A stretch of 64,000 nucleotides of DNA from Micromonospora sonchi (GCF_014646235.1 NZ_BMNB01000002.1:124001-188000); one strand, 5' to 3'; shown: positions 35,719 to 43,960, counted from the stretch's first letter. Notes: generated by a model from the sequence alone, not told the origin. Program-made: numbers and translations.

Positions 35719-37200
35719 ATGCTCCCCGACACCGTACGCCCCGGCCGGCTGCGCCGCCGGCTGACCGTCGCGTTCGTGCTCGTCGCCGGGGTCTCCGCGG
35801 GGGTCCTCGCCGGCGGGTCCTACCTGCTGCTGCGGCAGGCCCGCTACGACGCCTCGCTGCACGCCGCCGCCGCCGACGCCCGCTACCAGCTGGTGCTGGC
35901 CGGTCAGTTCCTGCCGCTGACCGAGCAGCGCCGCGCCGAGCTGCTCACCAGTTTCGAGGGCAGCGGCCGGCACGTGGTGCTCGTCGCCGGGGACGCCTGG
36001 CCGTCGCATCCGGCGTACGCGCCGCCGCTGGGCGAGCAGCTGCGGGCCACGGTCGCGGCCGGACAGCTCGGCTACGAACGCGGCGGGCTGTCCCGGCTGC
36101 TCGTGGTGGGCGGCCGGATCCCCGGTTCCACCGTCGAGCTGTACGTCATCACCGACGAGGGCGATCTCGCCGTCGGCCTGGACCAGCTGCGCAACGCCCT
36201 CGCGGCGGGCTGGGTCCTGGTGGTGCTGCTCGCCGCCGCCGTCGGGCACACCCTCGCCCGGCGCACCCTGGAACCGGTGGGGCGGGCCAGCCGAGCCGCG
36301 CGGGCGATCACCGAAGGGCTGCTCGCCACCCGGCTACCGGTCCGTGGCCGGGACGAGTTCAGCGCCTGGGCCGCCTCGTTCAACGAGATGGCCGAGGCAC
36401 TGGAGGCGAAGATCGCGGCGCTGCACCGGGCGCAGGAGCGGGAGCGGCGGTTCACCGCCGACGTGGCGCACGAGCTGCGTACCCCGGTCACCGCCCTGGT
36501 GGCCGCGGCCTCCCTGCTGCGCGACCACCTCGACCAACTGCCCGCCGACGCCCGTCGGGCCGGCGAGCTGCTGGTCAGCGATGTGGTCCGGCTACGCCGG
36601 CTGGTGGAGGACCTGATGGAGATCTCCCGATTGGACGCGGGGCAGGTGGCCGTCGCCGACGCCGACGTGGACGCGCCGGCCCTGCTGCACGCGATCCTCG
36701 CCGCCCGCGGCTGGCGGGACCGGGTCGCCGTCGCCGTTGCCGTCGCCGTCGCCGGCGACGGCGACGGCGACGGCGACGGCGAACCGGTCCGGCTGCGCAC
36801 CGACCCGCGCCGGCTGGAACGGGTGCTGGGCAACCTGATCGCGAACGCAGTGCAACACGGCGACGGCGAGATCCGGGCGCGCGTCACCCGGCGGCTCGGT
36901 CGCGTGGTCTTCGAGGTCGACGACCAGGGTCCCGGCATCCCGGTCGAGCACCTGCCGCGCCTGTTCGACCGCTTCCACAAGGTCGACCCGGCGCGCTCCG
37001 GCGGCGGCAGCGGGCTCGGCCTGGCCATCGCCCAGGAGAACGCCCGGCTGCTCGGCGGCCGACTGACCGTGCACAGCGCCCCCGGCTTCGGCACCCGGTT
37101 CCGGCTCGACCTGCCCGACGCCCCGGACACGGAGATCGGATCAGCGGCCGCCCACTCGTCACCGCGGTCACCCGGCGGCGAGCCTGGCGGTGCCAGGTGA
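35719..37200 (+). CDS. Sensor histidine kinase with a microsatellite-like insert
   Basis: 493 residues from ATG 35719. There are two transmembrane segments (LTVAFVLVAGVSAGVLAGGSYLLL and LAAGWVLVVLLAAAVGHTLA) with about 120 extracytoplasmic residues between them. A HAMP domain is followed by HisKA RRFTADVAHELRTPVTALVAA (phospho-His) and an HATPase_c domain with LIANAVQH, DDQGPGIP and GGGSGLGLAIAQ. Just before the ATPase N box it carries VAVAVAVAVAGDGDGDGDGE (about 336-355), encoded by a 60-bp hexamer hairpin. The start at 35719 places it 13 bases after the response regulator stop. Its last bases overlap the next gene as GTGA. Confidence 0.92.
   Translation: MLPDTVRPGRLRRRLTVAFVLVAGVSAGVLAGGSYLLLRQARYDASLHAAAADARYQLVLAGQFLPLTEQRRAELLTSFEGSGRHVVLVAGDAWPSHPAYAPPLGEQLRATVAAGQLGYERGGLSRLLVVGGRIPGSTVELYVITDEGDLAVGLDQLRNALAAGWVLVVLLAAAVGHTLARRTLEPVGRASRAARAITEGLLATRLPVRGRDEFSAWAASFNEMAEALEAKIAALHRAQERERRFTADVAHELRTPVTALVAAASLLRDHLDQLPADARRAGELLVSDVVRLRRLVEDLMEISRLDAGQVAVADADVDAPALLHAILAARGWRDRVAVAVAVAVAGDGDGDGDGEPVRLRTDPRRLERVLGNLIANAVQHGDGEIRARVTRRLGRVVFEVDDQGPGIPVEHLPRLFDRFHKVDPARSGGGSGLGLAIAQENARLLGGRLTVHSAPGFGTRFRLDLPDAPDTEIGSAAAHSSPRSPGGEPGGAR
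36724..36783. repeat. Hexamer microsatellite forming a perfect hairpin inside the kinase gene
   Basis: Five GTCGCC-type units (36724-36753) are followed directly by five GGCGAC-type units (36754-36783). The two 30-base halves are complementary at 28 positions with no loop spacer. It encodes alternating Val-Ala then Gly-Asp and stays in frame. Confidence 0.85.
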
Positions 37201-38129
37201 GCCGGCACGCGGCCACGGCCCCGGTCCGGCGGCCGGTCAGGCCGTGCCGAACGAGCGGCCCGACGGTCACCGCGGTCGTCATCGTGCTGCTGCTGGCCAC
37301 CGGCTGCGCGCCGTCGCGGTCCGGAACACTGGGACCGGCACCCACCGCCCCTGCCCCGACCTCGGCCACCCCCACCAGCGTCGGCCCGCCGGCCACCACC
37401 ACACCGGCGCCCAGCGGCACCCCCGCGCCCGCGCCGCCGACCACCGGCGTCGCCGGCACCACCCGGCCCGCGACCCTCACCCTGGAGCTGTGGTACGTCC
37501 GCGACGGGCGGCTCGCCCCGACCCGACGGACCCGACCGGCCACGGTGGCCACCTCCCGGCTCGCCCTGACCGAGCTGGCCGCCGGACCGACCCCGACCGA
37601 GGCCGCGGCCGGTCTGGTCACCCTGCTGCCCGACGGCGCCGAGGTGAGCCGGATCGCCGACGGCGTCGCGACCCTCCGCCTGCCCGACGCACCCGATCCG
37701 GCCACCGCCCGGACGCGCGAGGCCCAGGTGGTCTACACACTCACCCAGTTCCCCACCGTCCGGCGGGTCGCCTTCGGCCGGGACGCGCCGGCCGGCCGCG
37801 CCGACTACGCCGACCTGTTGCCCGCGATCGTGGTCACCGGCCCGGTCATCGGTGACCGGGTGACCAGCCCGGTCACCGTGCTCGGCACCGCCGACGTGTT
37901 CGAGGCGACCGTCAGCGTCCGGTTGCTCGACGCCGCCGGCCGGCAGCTCGCCACCGCGTTCACCACCGCCACCTGCGGCACCGGCTGCCGCGGCGCCTAC
38001 CGGGTCACCGTCGGCTACCGGCTGGCCCGCCAGCAACCCGGCACCATCGAGGTGTACGAGGTGTCGGCCGCCGACGGCTCGCGTACGAACCTGGTCGCCG
38101 TCCCGGTGACCCTGGCCGCCACGAGGTGA
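37197..38129 (+). CDS. Lipoprotein with GerMN and Gmad2 domains
   Basis: 310 residues. The GTG start overlaps the kinase stop as GTGA. TVTAVVIVLLLATGC is a lipoprotein signal with the lipobox Cys, followed by a Thr/Pro/Ala-rich linker. A GerMN domain follows (LTLELWYVRDGRL, VATSRLALTELAAGPTPTEAAAGLVTLLPDGAEVS, EAQVVYTLTQFPTVRRVAFGRD), then a Gmad2 immunoglobulin-like domain (VVTGPVIGDRVTSPVTVLGTADVFEATVSVRLLDAAGRQ). In actinobacteria such lipoproteins (LpqB-like) are often encoded with a two-component pair and influence its signalling. Here it is third in the operon with the regulator and kinase. Confidence 0.85.
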   Translation: MSRHAATAPVRRPVRPCRTSGPTVTAVVIVLLLATGCAPSRSGTLGPAPTAPAPTSATPTSVGPPATTTPAPSGTPAPAPPTTGVAGTTRPATLTLELWYVRDGRLAPTRRTRPATVATSRLALTELAAGPTPTEAAAGLVTLLPDGAEVSRIADGVATLRLPDAPDPATARTREAQVVYTLTQFPTVRRVAFGRDAPAGRADYADLLPAIVVTGPVIGDRVTSPVTVLGTADVFEATVSVRLLDAAGRQLATAFTTATCGTGCRGAYRVTVGYRLARQQPGTIEVYEVSAADGSRTNLVAVPVTLAATR

Positions 38130-38361
38130 GCCGGACGGTCAGTTGGGTTTGCTGGCCAGGTACTCGGCGTGGCTGAACGGGACGACGCAGCAGCGCGCCA
38201 TCTCATTCCGGGAGGCCACGTATCACCCCCATCGATTTCTGTTTGGCGAGGAACGACGTCATCGGCGCCGTCTACATCGACGCGTGACAACCCGCCCTCG
38301 GCCGACACCGCGACCTGGCTGCGCCAGGCGGGCCGACGGCCACGACAGGAGATCCGCTGAC
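38130..38361. other. Gene-poor stretch with a possible gene remnant
   Basis: No complete gene is convincing here. A short frame near 38240-38287 reads FCLARNDVIGAVYIDA then stops, and looks like the 3' end of a lost gene. The stretch joins the intact lipoprotein operon to the decayed patch at 38362-40489. Confidence 0.3.
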
Positions 38362-39010
38362 ATGACCGAGCCGATGGCGAAACCAGGCCGCCTCGACAGC
38401 ACCGACCTCTGGTCGCTGATCCACGCGTAGCGGGCGGCTCTGGCAGCCGACCTCACGAACCTGGCCGCCGAGCGGTGGGCGGCGCCATCCTTGTGTTCGG
38501 AGCTGACAGTGCGTGAAGTTCTCGCACATCTCACCGCGGCGGCGAGCCTCAACTCCGTGCGCTGGATGCTGGGTGTGATCCGGTGCCGGTTCGACTTCGA
38601 CCGGCAGGTGGCCATGCGGCTGGCCGAACAGATGGGCCGCGACCCCGACGAGACTCTCGACAGGTTCCGCCGCGTCATCACCAGCACCACCAAGCCGCCT
38701 CTGCCGGTGCTGGCGATGCTCGGCGAGCAGATCGTGCATGGCGAGGACATCCGACGTCCCCTGGGCATCCGCCACCCGTACCCGATCGGGACCGTCACGC
38801 GCGTCGCCGAGTACTTCGCCGGCTCCGACCTCACCGTCTCCGCCAAGAGACGAATCGAGGGGCTGCGCCTCGTGGCGAACGACGCGCCCTTCACCACCAC
38901 GCAGCACAGCAGCCAGCGAACCTACCCGTGCGCCCGACGGCGCGGGCGGCAGGCCGGTGGTGGATCTCGGCCGGCGCGGTGCTCGGCGGTGCCATTCTGC
39001 ACGGCGGTGA
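38362..39010 (+). pseudogene. Mycothiol-dependent maleylpyruvate isomerase-family protein, broken
   Basis: The reading frame begins MTEPMAKPGRLDSTDLWSLIHA, hits TAG at 38428-38430, and continues in the same frame as [16 protein letters not shown], then [27 protein letters not shown]. Family members usually read IHAERAAL here, so the stop is best explained as one GAG-to-TAG change. The body ([34 protein letters not shown]) is recognisable to about 38900. After that the usual C-terminus is replaced by unrelated sequence, implying a further frameshift or deletion. Members bind mycothiol with an N-terminal DinB-like helical bundle. With both defects it is unlikely to be functional. Confidence 0.75.
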
Positions 39011-39135
39011 TGGCCAGAAAGCTCGCACTCGAGTTGGCGGAGCGAGGGCCACGGCCCGATCTCCCCCGCACGGGGGAGGCAAACCCCCGTAGTCCGGGAG
39101 GCGCGAGGCACCGAATCGCTGGCATGCTCGCAGGC

Positions 39136-40149
39136 ATGGCCAACCCTGACCTCCCACATTTGCCGTCGGGCGCTACGCAGACAGGGCGCTCGGTCGGCTT
39201 CTCCGTGTCTGGAGCCGGCCTGCCGGCCGCCCTGGCCGCGTGGGCTGCGCCATTGGCGCTCGCGTTCGTCGTGGGGCTCGTGCTCCTCGCGACCCCGGCA
39301 CCGTGGCCGCAGATGCATGTTTTCGACGACCTCCCGAGCGCTGTGCCGGGTGTTGGTCGCATCGCGATCGGGCTTGCCAACCTCGCCGCGATCATGGCGG
39401 TCGCGTTGTCGCGGCATCGGCTCGGGCTGGCCTGCGTACTGACGGCTGTCCCCTGGGTGCTCTCGCCGTTGGCGGCAACGATGGCGTGGGGCTGGTGGCT
39501 CGCCAGTCTGGCCGTGCTCGGGGTTGCGGTCTTCGACGGCGCCCGCAAACGCGCACTATGGATCGCAGCCTTGGCGATCGCCCTGGCACTGACCTACTGC
39601 ACGAGCGGGGTGTACTGGAACGTGCCGCTCGTCGGGCCGGTCAATCTGTACGCCAGCGACCCGAGTCGGTGGCTCGACGACACAAGGCTGTTCTACATCG
39701 CGGCGTACCTGGGCGCGGTAGGCGCCGTCGTGCTGACCGCCGCGCTCACCAGGGCTGTGACGCGTCGGCAGCGGGCCACTCGCGCCGCCTCGATATCCGT
39801 ACAGCCGACAGCCGAGCCCGCCGAACCGGCCACGCCGGCCGAAGGCGTGCCATCGCACGCCGCCGAACGGGCCCCATCAGGACCATGGGCCAACCGGATC
39901 GCCACGCTCACCCGGCGCGAGCGGGAAGTACTGCTCGCCGCCGCCCGGGGCTTGTCAAACGCCGAGATCGCCGCGGACTTGGTCATCGGCGAGGAGACGG
40001 TCGAGACTCATATTTCTGAGGTTCTTCGCAAACTCGGCTGCCGCGACCGCGTGCAGGCCGTCATCACGGCCTACGAGTCGGGTCTCGTAACACCCACGTC
40101 CGCACAACCGGCGGACGGCCGACCAGCGAGGCCAACAACACCGTCATAG
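39136..40149 (+). CDS. Membrane-associated LuxR-type HTH regulator
   Basis: 337 residues from ATG 39136; ATG 39124 in the same frame is an alternative. Five or six hydrophobic helices ([83 protein letters not shown]) are followed by a charged linker. The C-terminal LuxR/GerE helix-turn-helix is [51 protein letters not shown]. It probably senses a membrane signal. Codons such as CAT ATT TCT GTT CTT near the end are unusual for this genome. It sits between two gene remnants, so the whole patch may be foreign. Confidence 0.82.
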   Translation: MANPDLPHLPSGATQTGRSVGFSVSGAGLPAALAAWAAPLALAFVVGLVLLATPAPWPQMHVFDDLPSAVPGVGRIAIGLANLAAIMAVALSRHRLGLACVLTAVPWVLSPLAATMAWGWWLASLAVLGVAVFDGARKRALWIAALAIALALTYCTSGVYWNVPLVGPVNLYASDPSRWLDDTRLFYIAAYLGAVGAVVLTAALTRAVTRRQRATRAASISVQPTAEPAEPATPAEGVPSHAAERAPSGPWANRIATLTRREREVLLAAARGLSNAEIAADLVIGEETVETHISEVLRKLGCRDRVQAVITAYESGLVTPTSAQPADGRPARPTTPS

Positions 40150-40159
40150 CCGCTGATAG

Positions 40160-40489
40160 GGCGCTGGCACCTCAGCGAGTGGCACGGGCCGCGGCTGGGC
40201 GGCGATCCTCACCGGGCTGTCGCTGGTCGCCCTGCCCTACGCCATCACGGCTGTCCCGCTACTGCCCGACACGGTCTCCGGGTGGCTGCTGCGGCTCACC
40301 CCGGCCGCCGGCGTCGCCATCAAGCAGACAATGGAGGAGTTTCCGCAGGTCACCGCGCATTACGCACCGTCGGCCGGGTACTTCCCACTTCCTTGGTGGG
40401 CCGGGCTTGCCGTGCTCTGCATGTACACCGTGATCGTGATGCGAATGGCCGCCGGTCGCAAGCAGGCTGCGGACACCGACTGGCGATAG
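40160..40489 (+). pseudogene. C-terminal fragment of an ABC-2-type transporter permease
   Basis: From just after an in-frame TAG at 40157, the frame encodes about 109 residues with membrane helices (WAAILTGLSLVALPYAITAVPLLP, WAGLAVLCMYTVIVMRMAAG) and the short loop FPQVTAHYAPSAGYFPLPWW, ending TDWR and TAG at 40487. This looks like the end of an ABC-2 permease, but there is no start, N-terminal helices or ATPase gene beside it. The fragment begins 10 bases after the LuxR gene stop, so a deletion probably removed the rest. A strong terminator follows. Confidence 0.65.
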
Positions 40490-40490
40490 C

Positions 40491-40522
40491 AGACGGTGCG
40501 GGAGCTTGCTCCCGCACCGTCT
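40491..40522 (+). terminator. Intrinsic-type hairpin terminator
   Basis: AGACGGTGCGGGAGC (40491-40505) and GCTCCCGCACCGTCT (40508-40522) form a perfect 15-bp stem around TT. It begins two bases after the permease fragment stop and closes the decayed forward-strand patch. Confidence 0.8.
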
Positions 40523-40648
40523 CCGACTACCCGAGGACGACGCCGTCGCCGTCGGCGAGGTTACCGGTCAACGGGCCACCACCGCGCTCGTTGCCGGTGC
40601 TGGCATCTGGTGAGCTTCGCGTCGAAGGCGGGGGCATGCCCATGCCGA

Positions 40649-40724
40649 TGGTGCCCCGACCAGGATTCGAACCTGGGGTCTCCGGCCTCGTATGCCGGCG
40701 CTCTCTCCGCTGAGCCATCGGGGC
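40649..40724 (-). tRNA. tRNA-Arg (anticodon ACG) with encoded CCA and atypical anticodon loop
   Basis: On the reverse strand the cloverleaf is complete: acceptor GCCCCGA/TCGGGGC, D stem GCTC/GAGC, anticodon stem CCGGC/GCCGG, T stem CCAGG/CCTGG with TTCGAAT loop, then A73 and CCA. The anticodon loop is ATACGAG. U33 followed by ACG gives an arginine CGN-reading tRNA with inosine expected at position 34. A at position 32 and G at 38 are unusual for tRNA-Arg. It lies 41 bases downstream of the rtcB stop, on the same strand. Confidence 0.85.
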
Positions 40725-40765
40725 GTACGACCGGCACCCGCCCCCTGCGGGCGCCGGTCGGGTCC

Positions 40766-40999
40766 TCAGCCCTTCACGCAGACCACCTGCTTGAGGTGCG
40801 CCACCACCTCGACCAGGTCCTGCTGCTGTGCCATCACCTCGGTGATGTCCTTGTACGCGCCGGGGATCTCATCGATCACCCCGGCGTCCTTGCGGCACTC
40901 CACCCCGGACGTCTGCGCCGCCAGGTCCGCGGTGCTGTACGTCCGCTTGGCCTGGGCCCGCGACATCCGGCGTCTCGCCCCGTGCGAGGCCGAGCAGTA
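40766..40999 (-). pseudogene. rtcB: 3' part of rtcB (RNA ligase), separated by IS607 insertion
   Basis: The reverse strand encodes YCSASHGARRRMSRAQAK, then YSTADLAAQTSGVECRKDAGVIDEIPGAYKDITEVMAQQQDLVEVVAHLKQVVCVKG and a stop. This is the C-terminal fifth of RtcB, containing the His that becomes guanylated (in SHGAGR of homologues). Here the conserved Gly after SHGA is Arg. The rest of the gene lies at 43000-43960, 2 kb away across the transposon. Rejoining the flanks at the CC/GG crossover keeps the frame (GNEW then YCSASHG). Confidence 0.9.
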
Positions 41000-41150
41000 C
41001 CGTTACCAGCCGTGCGCTCTGGTAAGCGCACGGCTGATAGCTCCACCTTGCGGTGAGGCGATCCCGGTCTGACCGGCGGATGCCGTGCCGGGTTCACGCT
41101 TCACGGCCACCGGCCCGCGTATGCGGGTCTTACGGTCGGCTCCACGTGCT
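41000..41150 (-). ncRNA. Predicted TnpB guide RNA (omega RNA), copy 1
   Basis: This covers the last part of tnpB up to the element end, where TnpB guide RNAs usually lie. It includes a perfect 10-bp hairpin (41008-41035) and a GNRA-type hairpin with a GCAA loop on the reverse strand (41040-41059) that is conserved with pairing-preserving changes in copy 2. Further stems (CCCGGC...GACCGGG and CCCGCATACGCGGG) lie upstream. The guide would be the next host bases, TACTGCTCGGCCTCGC, from rtcB. The exact 5' end is not determinable here. Confidence 0.55.
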
Positions 41151-42388
41151 GCCGCCGGGCCACTCCCGGCAGGGCCGACCTCGGTGGCGAGGGCGGCGAG
41201 GTTACGTGCGGCGTTGAGGTCCCGGTCGAGGGTCAGGCCGCAGGCGGTGCAGGTGTAGGTACGTTCGGACAGGGCGAGTTTGGTTTTCACCGCGCCGCAG
41301 CCCGAGCAGGTTTTCGAGGATGGGTACCAGCGGTCGGCCACGACGAGTCGACCGCTGTTCCATTCGGTCTTGTACGCCAACTGTCGGCGAAGCTCGCCGA
41401 AGCCGGCGTCGGCGATGTGCCGGGCCAGCCTGCGGTTGCGCAGCATCCCGGCCACGTTCAAATCTTCGACCACGATCGTGCCGTGCTCGCAAGCGAGTCG
41501 GGTGGTGAGTTTGTGCAGCCCATCGCGGCGCAGGTTCGCCACCCGGGCGTAGGCGCGGCCCAGCCGCAAGGACGCGCGCCGCCACCGGTTCGACGGCCGC
41601 TGCCCGGTACGCCGGTCGGGGCCGGCCTTGCGCGACAGCGCCCGGCCGAGCTGACGCAGCCGGGCCTGCGCCGCGGCCAGGTGACGCGGGTTGTCCACCA
41701 GTTCACCGGTGGACAACACCGCCAGGTGCTTGACCCCGATGTCCACCCCGACCACCGATGCGGGCCGGGCAGGTCGACGCTCGGCGCGGTCAACCTCGAC
41801 ACAGAACGCCACATGCCACCGGCCGCCGTCACGACGCACGGTCGCGGACATGATCCGGGCCGTGCCGTTGTCCAGGCGGCGGGCCAGCTTCCGCGCCGAC
41901 TCGTGCAGCTTCAACCGGCCCAACCGGGGCAACACCACATGCTTACGGTCCGGCTCGATACGGATCGCGCCGGTGGTGAACCGCACGCTCGGTGTGCTGC
42001 GGCGGCGGGACTTGAACCGGGGGAACCCCACCGGCCGACCAGCCCGTGTCCCCGACCGGGATTCCGACCAATTCTTCAACGCGCGGGCGAGCGCGTCCAG
42101 GCCGGTGTTGAACGCCTCCTTCGAGCACTCGCGCCACCACGGCGCGACCTGCTCCTTGTTCGCGTTCCACACCTTGCGCAATCCGGGCAGCGTCCACGAC
42201 ACGCTTGGAGTGAGCATGTCCTCCGGCATGCCGTAGGAGCGTTCGGCGGTCTGCTGATCCATGACCGCCTTGACCCGCGCCAGCGCCCAGTTATGCGCCA
42301 CCCGGGCCGCACCCGCGTGCGCCAGCGCCGCGCGCCCCTGAGCCGGGGTGAGATCGACAGCAAAGCGGTACGCCTGGATCGTCTTCAC
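41003..42388 (-). CDS. tnpB: TnpB RNA-guided endonuclease (OrfB family), copy 1
   Basis: 461 residues from GTG 42388. The N-terminal wedge/recognition region begins TIQAYRFAVDLTPAQGRAALAHAGAARVAHNWALARV. The RuvC core has Asp in SVVGVDIGVKHLAVLSTGE, Glu in IVVEDLNVAG and Asp in LTLDRDLNAARNL, with a zinc ribbon CSGCGAVK...CTACG between. All three catalytic acids are present, so it should be an active nuclease guided by its own 3'-end RNA. The TAA stop lies in GGTAACGG, the last eight bases of the element, so the coding region and guide RNA overlap almost completely. Confidence 0.93.
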   Translation of the reverse strand: MKTIQAYRFAVDLTPAQGRAALAHAGAARVAHNWALARVKAVMDQQTAERSYGMPEDMLTPSVSWTLPGLRKVWNANKEQVAPWWRECSKEAFNTGLDALARALKNWSESRSGTRAGRPVGFPRFKSRRRSTPSVRFTTGAIRIEPDRKHVVLPRLGRLKLHESARKLARRLDNGTARIMSATVRRDGGRWHVAFCVEVDRAERRPARPASVVGVDIGVKHLAVLSTGELVDNPRHLAAAQARLRQLGRALSRKAGPDRRTGQRPSNRWRRASLRLGRAYARVANLRRDGLHKLTTRLACEHGTIVVEDLNVAGMLRNRRLARHIADAGFGELRRQLAYKTEWNSGRLVVADRWYPSSKTCSGCGAVKTKLALSERTYTCTACGLTLDRDLNAARNLAALATEVGPAGSGPAAARGADRKTRIRGPVAVKREPGTASAGQTGIASPQGGAISRALTRAHGW

Positions 42389-42957
42389 GCCGCATCCCCG
42401 GTGGCAGCCTCCACCGCACGGCGAGCACGGCTCGCAGCCGCGCGGCGTCCATAGAGACGGGCATACAGCAACGCCAGGACCTCGGTCACGCCACGCACAA
42501 GATCGTCGTCCACCTCAACCGGATCCACCACAAGCAGCCGCCGACCCGAAGCAGCCAGAGCAGCTTCCACGCACTCCGCGCCAAAACGCGCGAACCGGTC
42601 CCGACGCTCGACCACAATCGCAGTGACGTTCGGGTCACGCAGCAGAGCGAGGAACTTCCCCCGCCGCCCGTCCAACGCTGAGCCAACCTCGGTCACCACC
42701 CGCGACACAGCAATATTCTGACCGGTCGCCCACTCCGTCACCCGAGCAACCTGCCGGTCCAGGTCGGACTTCCGGTCAGCCGACGAAACTCGGGCGTACA
42801 CCACCGCCATCTCTGAGAGCGACGGCTCGCAAGTTTGCTCCACCAGGATCAGCCCACCGACTCGCCGAGCAGCCACGGGCAGCTTGCCCTCCCGGAACCA
42901 GCGATACGCCGCAACCGGATGAACACCTTCCCGCTCAGCCCACTCCTTCAAGTTCAC
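42385..42957 (-). CDS. tnpA: IS607-family serine transposase TnpA, copy 1
   Basis: 190 residues from GTG 42957. A MerR-like helix-turn-helix (VNLKEWAEREGVHPVAAYRWFREGKLPVAARRVGGLILV) is followed by a small serine-recombinase domain with VVYARVSSADRKSDLDRQV (nucleophile Ser and catalytic Arg) and EVGSALDGRRGKFLALLRDP, VERRDRFARFG. Both the Arg in YARVSS and the Ser are intact. It would excise and integrate the element at GG dinucleotides through a circular intermediate. It overlaps tnpB as GTGA. Confidence 0.93.
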   Translation of the reverse strand: MNLKEWAEREGVHPVAAYRWFREGKLPVAARRVGGLILVEQTCEPSLSEMAVVYARVSSADRKSDLDRQVARVTEWATGQNIAVSRVVTEVGSALDGRRGKFLALLRDPNVTAIVVERRDRFARFGAECVEAALAASGRRLLVVDPVEVDDDLVRGVTEVLALLYARLYGRRAAASRARRAVEAATGDAA

Positions 42958-42999
42958 CGCATTCTGTAATTCACTGACTCGACAACAGCCGCCGACCCC

Positions 43000-43960
43000 A
43001 CTCGTTGCCCTTGCCGCGCACGATGTACGAGCCGGTGCCCATCGACCCGGGAATGATGCCCAGGTCACCGCGGCCCGCCCGGATCGCTCCCTTGCGGGTC
43101 ACCAACACGTCCACCCCCTCGTAGTGCTCCTCGGCCACGTAGTTGTGATGGCAGCTGATCGGCTCGTCGTAGCCGACCTGCGGGAACCGCTCCCGCATCA
43201 GGTTCATCAGCACGGCGAGCATGACGGCGCGGTTGCGCCGGGCGTACTCCTGCGCCCACCAGAGGTCCCGGCGGTAGGCGTCCATCTCCGGCGTGCCGGT
43301 GAGGAACACCGCCAGGTCCCGGTCGGGCAGGTCGGCGTTGTGCGGCAGCCGGCGGGCCACCGCCATGTGCCGCTCGGCCAGTTCCTTGCCGATGTTGCGC
43401 GACCCGGAGTGCAGCATCAGCCAGACCCGACCGGCGCTGACGCCGCCCTGCTCCAGGCAGACCTCGATGAAGTGGTTGCCGCCGCCGAGGGTGCCCAACT
43501 GCCGCCGAGCGCGGGTCTCCAGCTGCGCCACCCGCCGGTCGAGGTCGGCGAAGCGCCGCCAGAAGTCGTCCCATCCTCGCTGCTCCAGGCCACGCACCCG
43601 ACGCGGGTCGACCGGGTTGTCGCGCTGGGCAAAGCCGACCGGGATCGCATCCTCGATGGCCCGGCGCAGCCCGGCCAGGTCGTCGGGCAGGTCGGCGGCG
43701 GTCAGCGAGGTGCGGACCGCCGACATGCCGCAGCCGATGTCCACGCCGACCGCGGCGGGCGAGATGGCCTGCCGCATCGCGATCACCGAGCCGACCGTGG
43801 CCCCCTTGCCGAAGTGCACGTCCGGCATCACCGCGACACCCTGCACCCACGGCAGCGCACCGATGTTGCGCAGCTGCCGGGCGGCCTGCGGTTCGATCCC
43901 GTACGGGTCGGTCCACACCCGCACCGGCGCCCTCGTCCCCGCGAGCACGTTGAATCCCAT
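43000..43960 (-). pseudogene. rtcB: 5' part of rtcB (RNA ligase), separated by IS607 insertion
   Basis: From ATG 43960 about 320 residues are normal RtcB: MPDVHFGKGATVGSVIAM, VGVDIGCGMSAVRTSL (Mn-binding Cys), LGGGNHFIEV and LMLHSGSRNIG (Mn-binding His), EPISCHHNYV and GIIPGSMGTGSYIVRGKGNE. After GNEW the frame runs into transposon bases and stops at 42971. RtcB joins 2',3'-cyclic phosphate RNA ends to 5'-OH ends using GTP and Mn2+. Without the C-terminal guanylated His region the fragment cannot complete catalysis. Confidence 0.92.

Larger units (their letters stand above)
41000..42999 (-). mobile_element. IS607-family transposon with tnpA and tnpB, inserted in rtcB
   Basis: About 2.0 kb. 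The left end (CCGTTACC at 41000) is shared with the second copy at 52218. CC dinucleotides flank both ends (41000-41001 and 42998-42999), as expected for IS607, which recombines at GG/CC and makes no target duplication. The outer flanks rebuild one rtcB frame. It carries an intact serine-recombinase tnpA and an intact tnpB, overlapping as GTGA, in the same orientation as rtcB. The tnpB end and its presumed guide RNA abut the rtcB 3' part. Confidence 0.88.

Noticed and set aside
38130..40724. Genomic island integrated at the tRNA 3' end
   Set aside because: The decayed patch adjoins the tRNA, but I find no second copy of the tRNA 3' end and no integrase gene in the region.
41003..42388. TnpB as a Cas12 effector of a CRISPR system
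   Set aside because: No repeat-spacer array or adaptation genes are present; size, motifs and the adjoining serine transposase identify IS607 TnpB.
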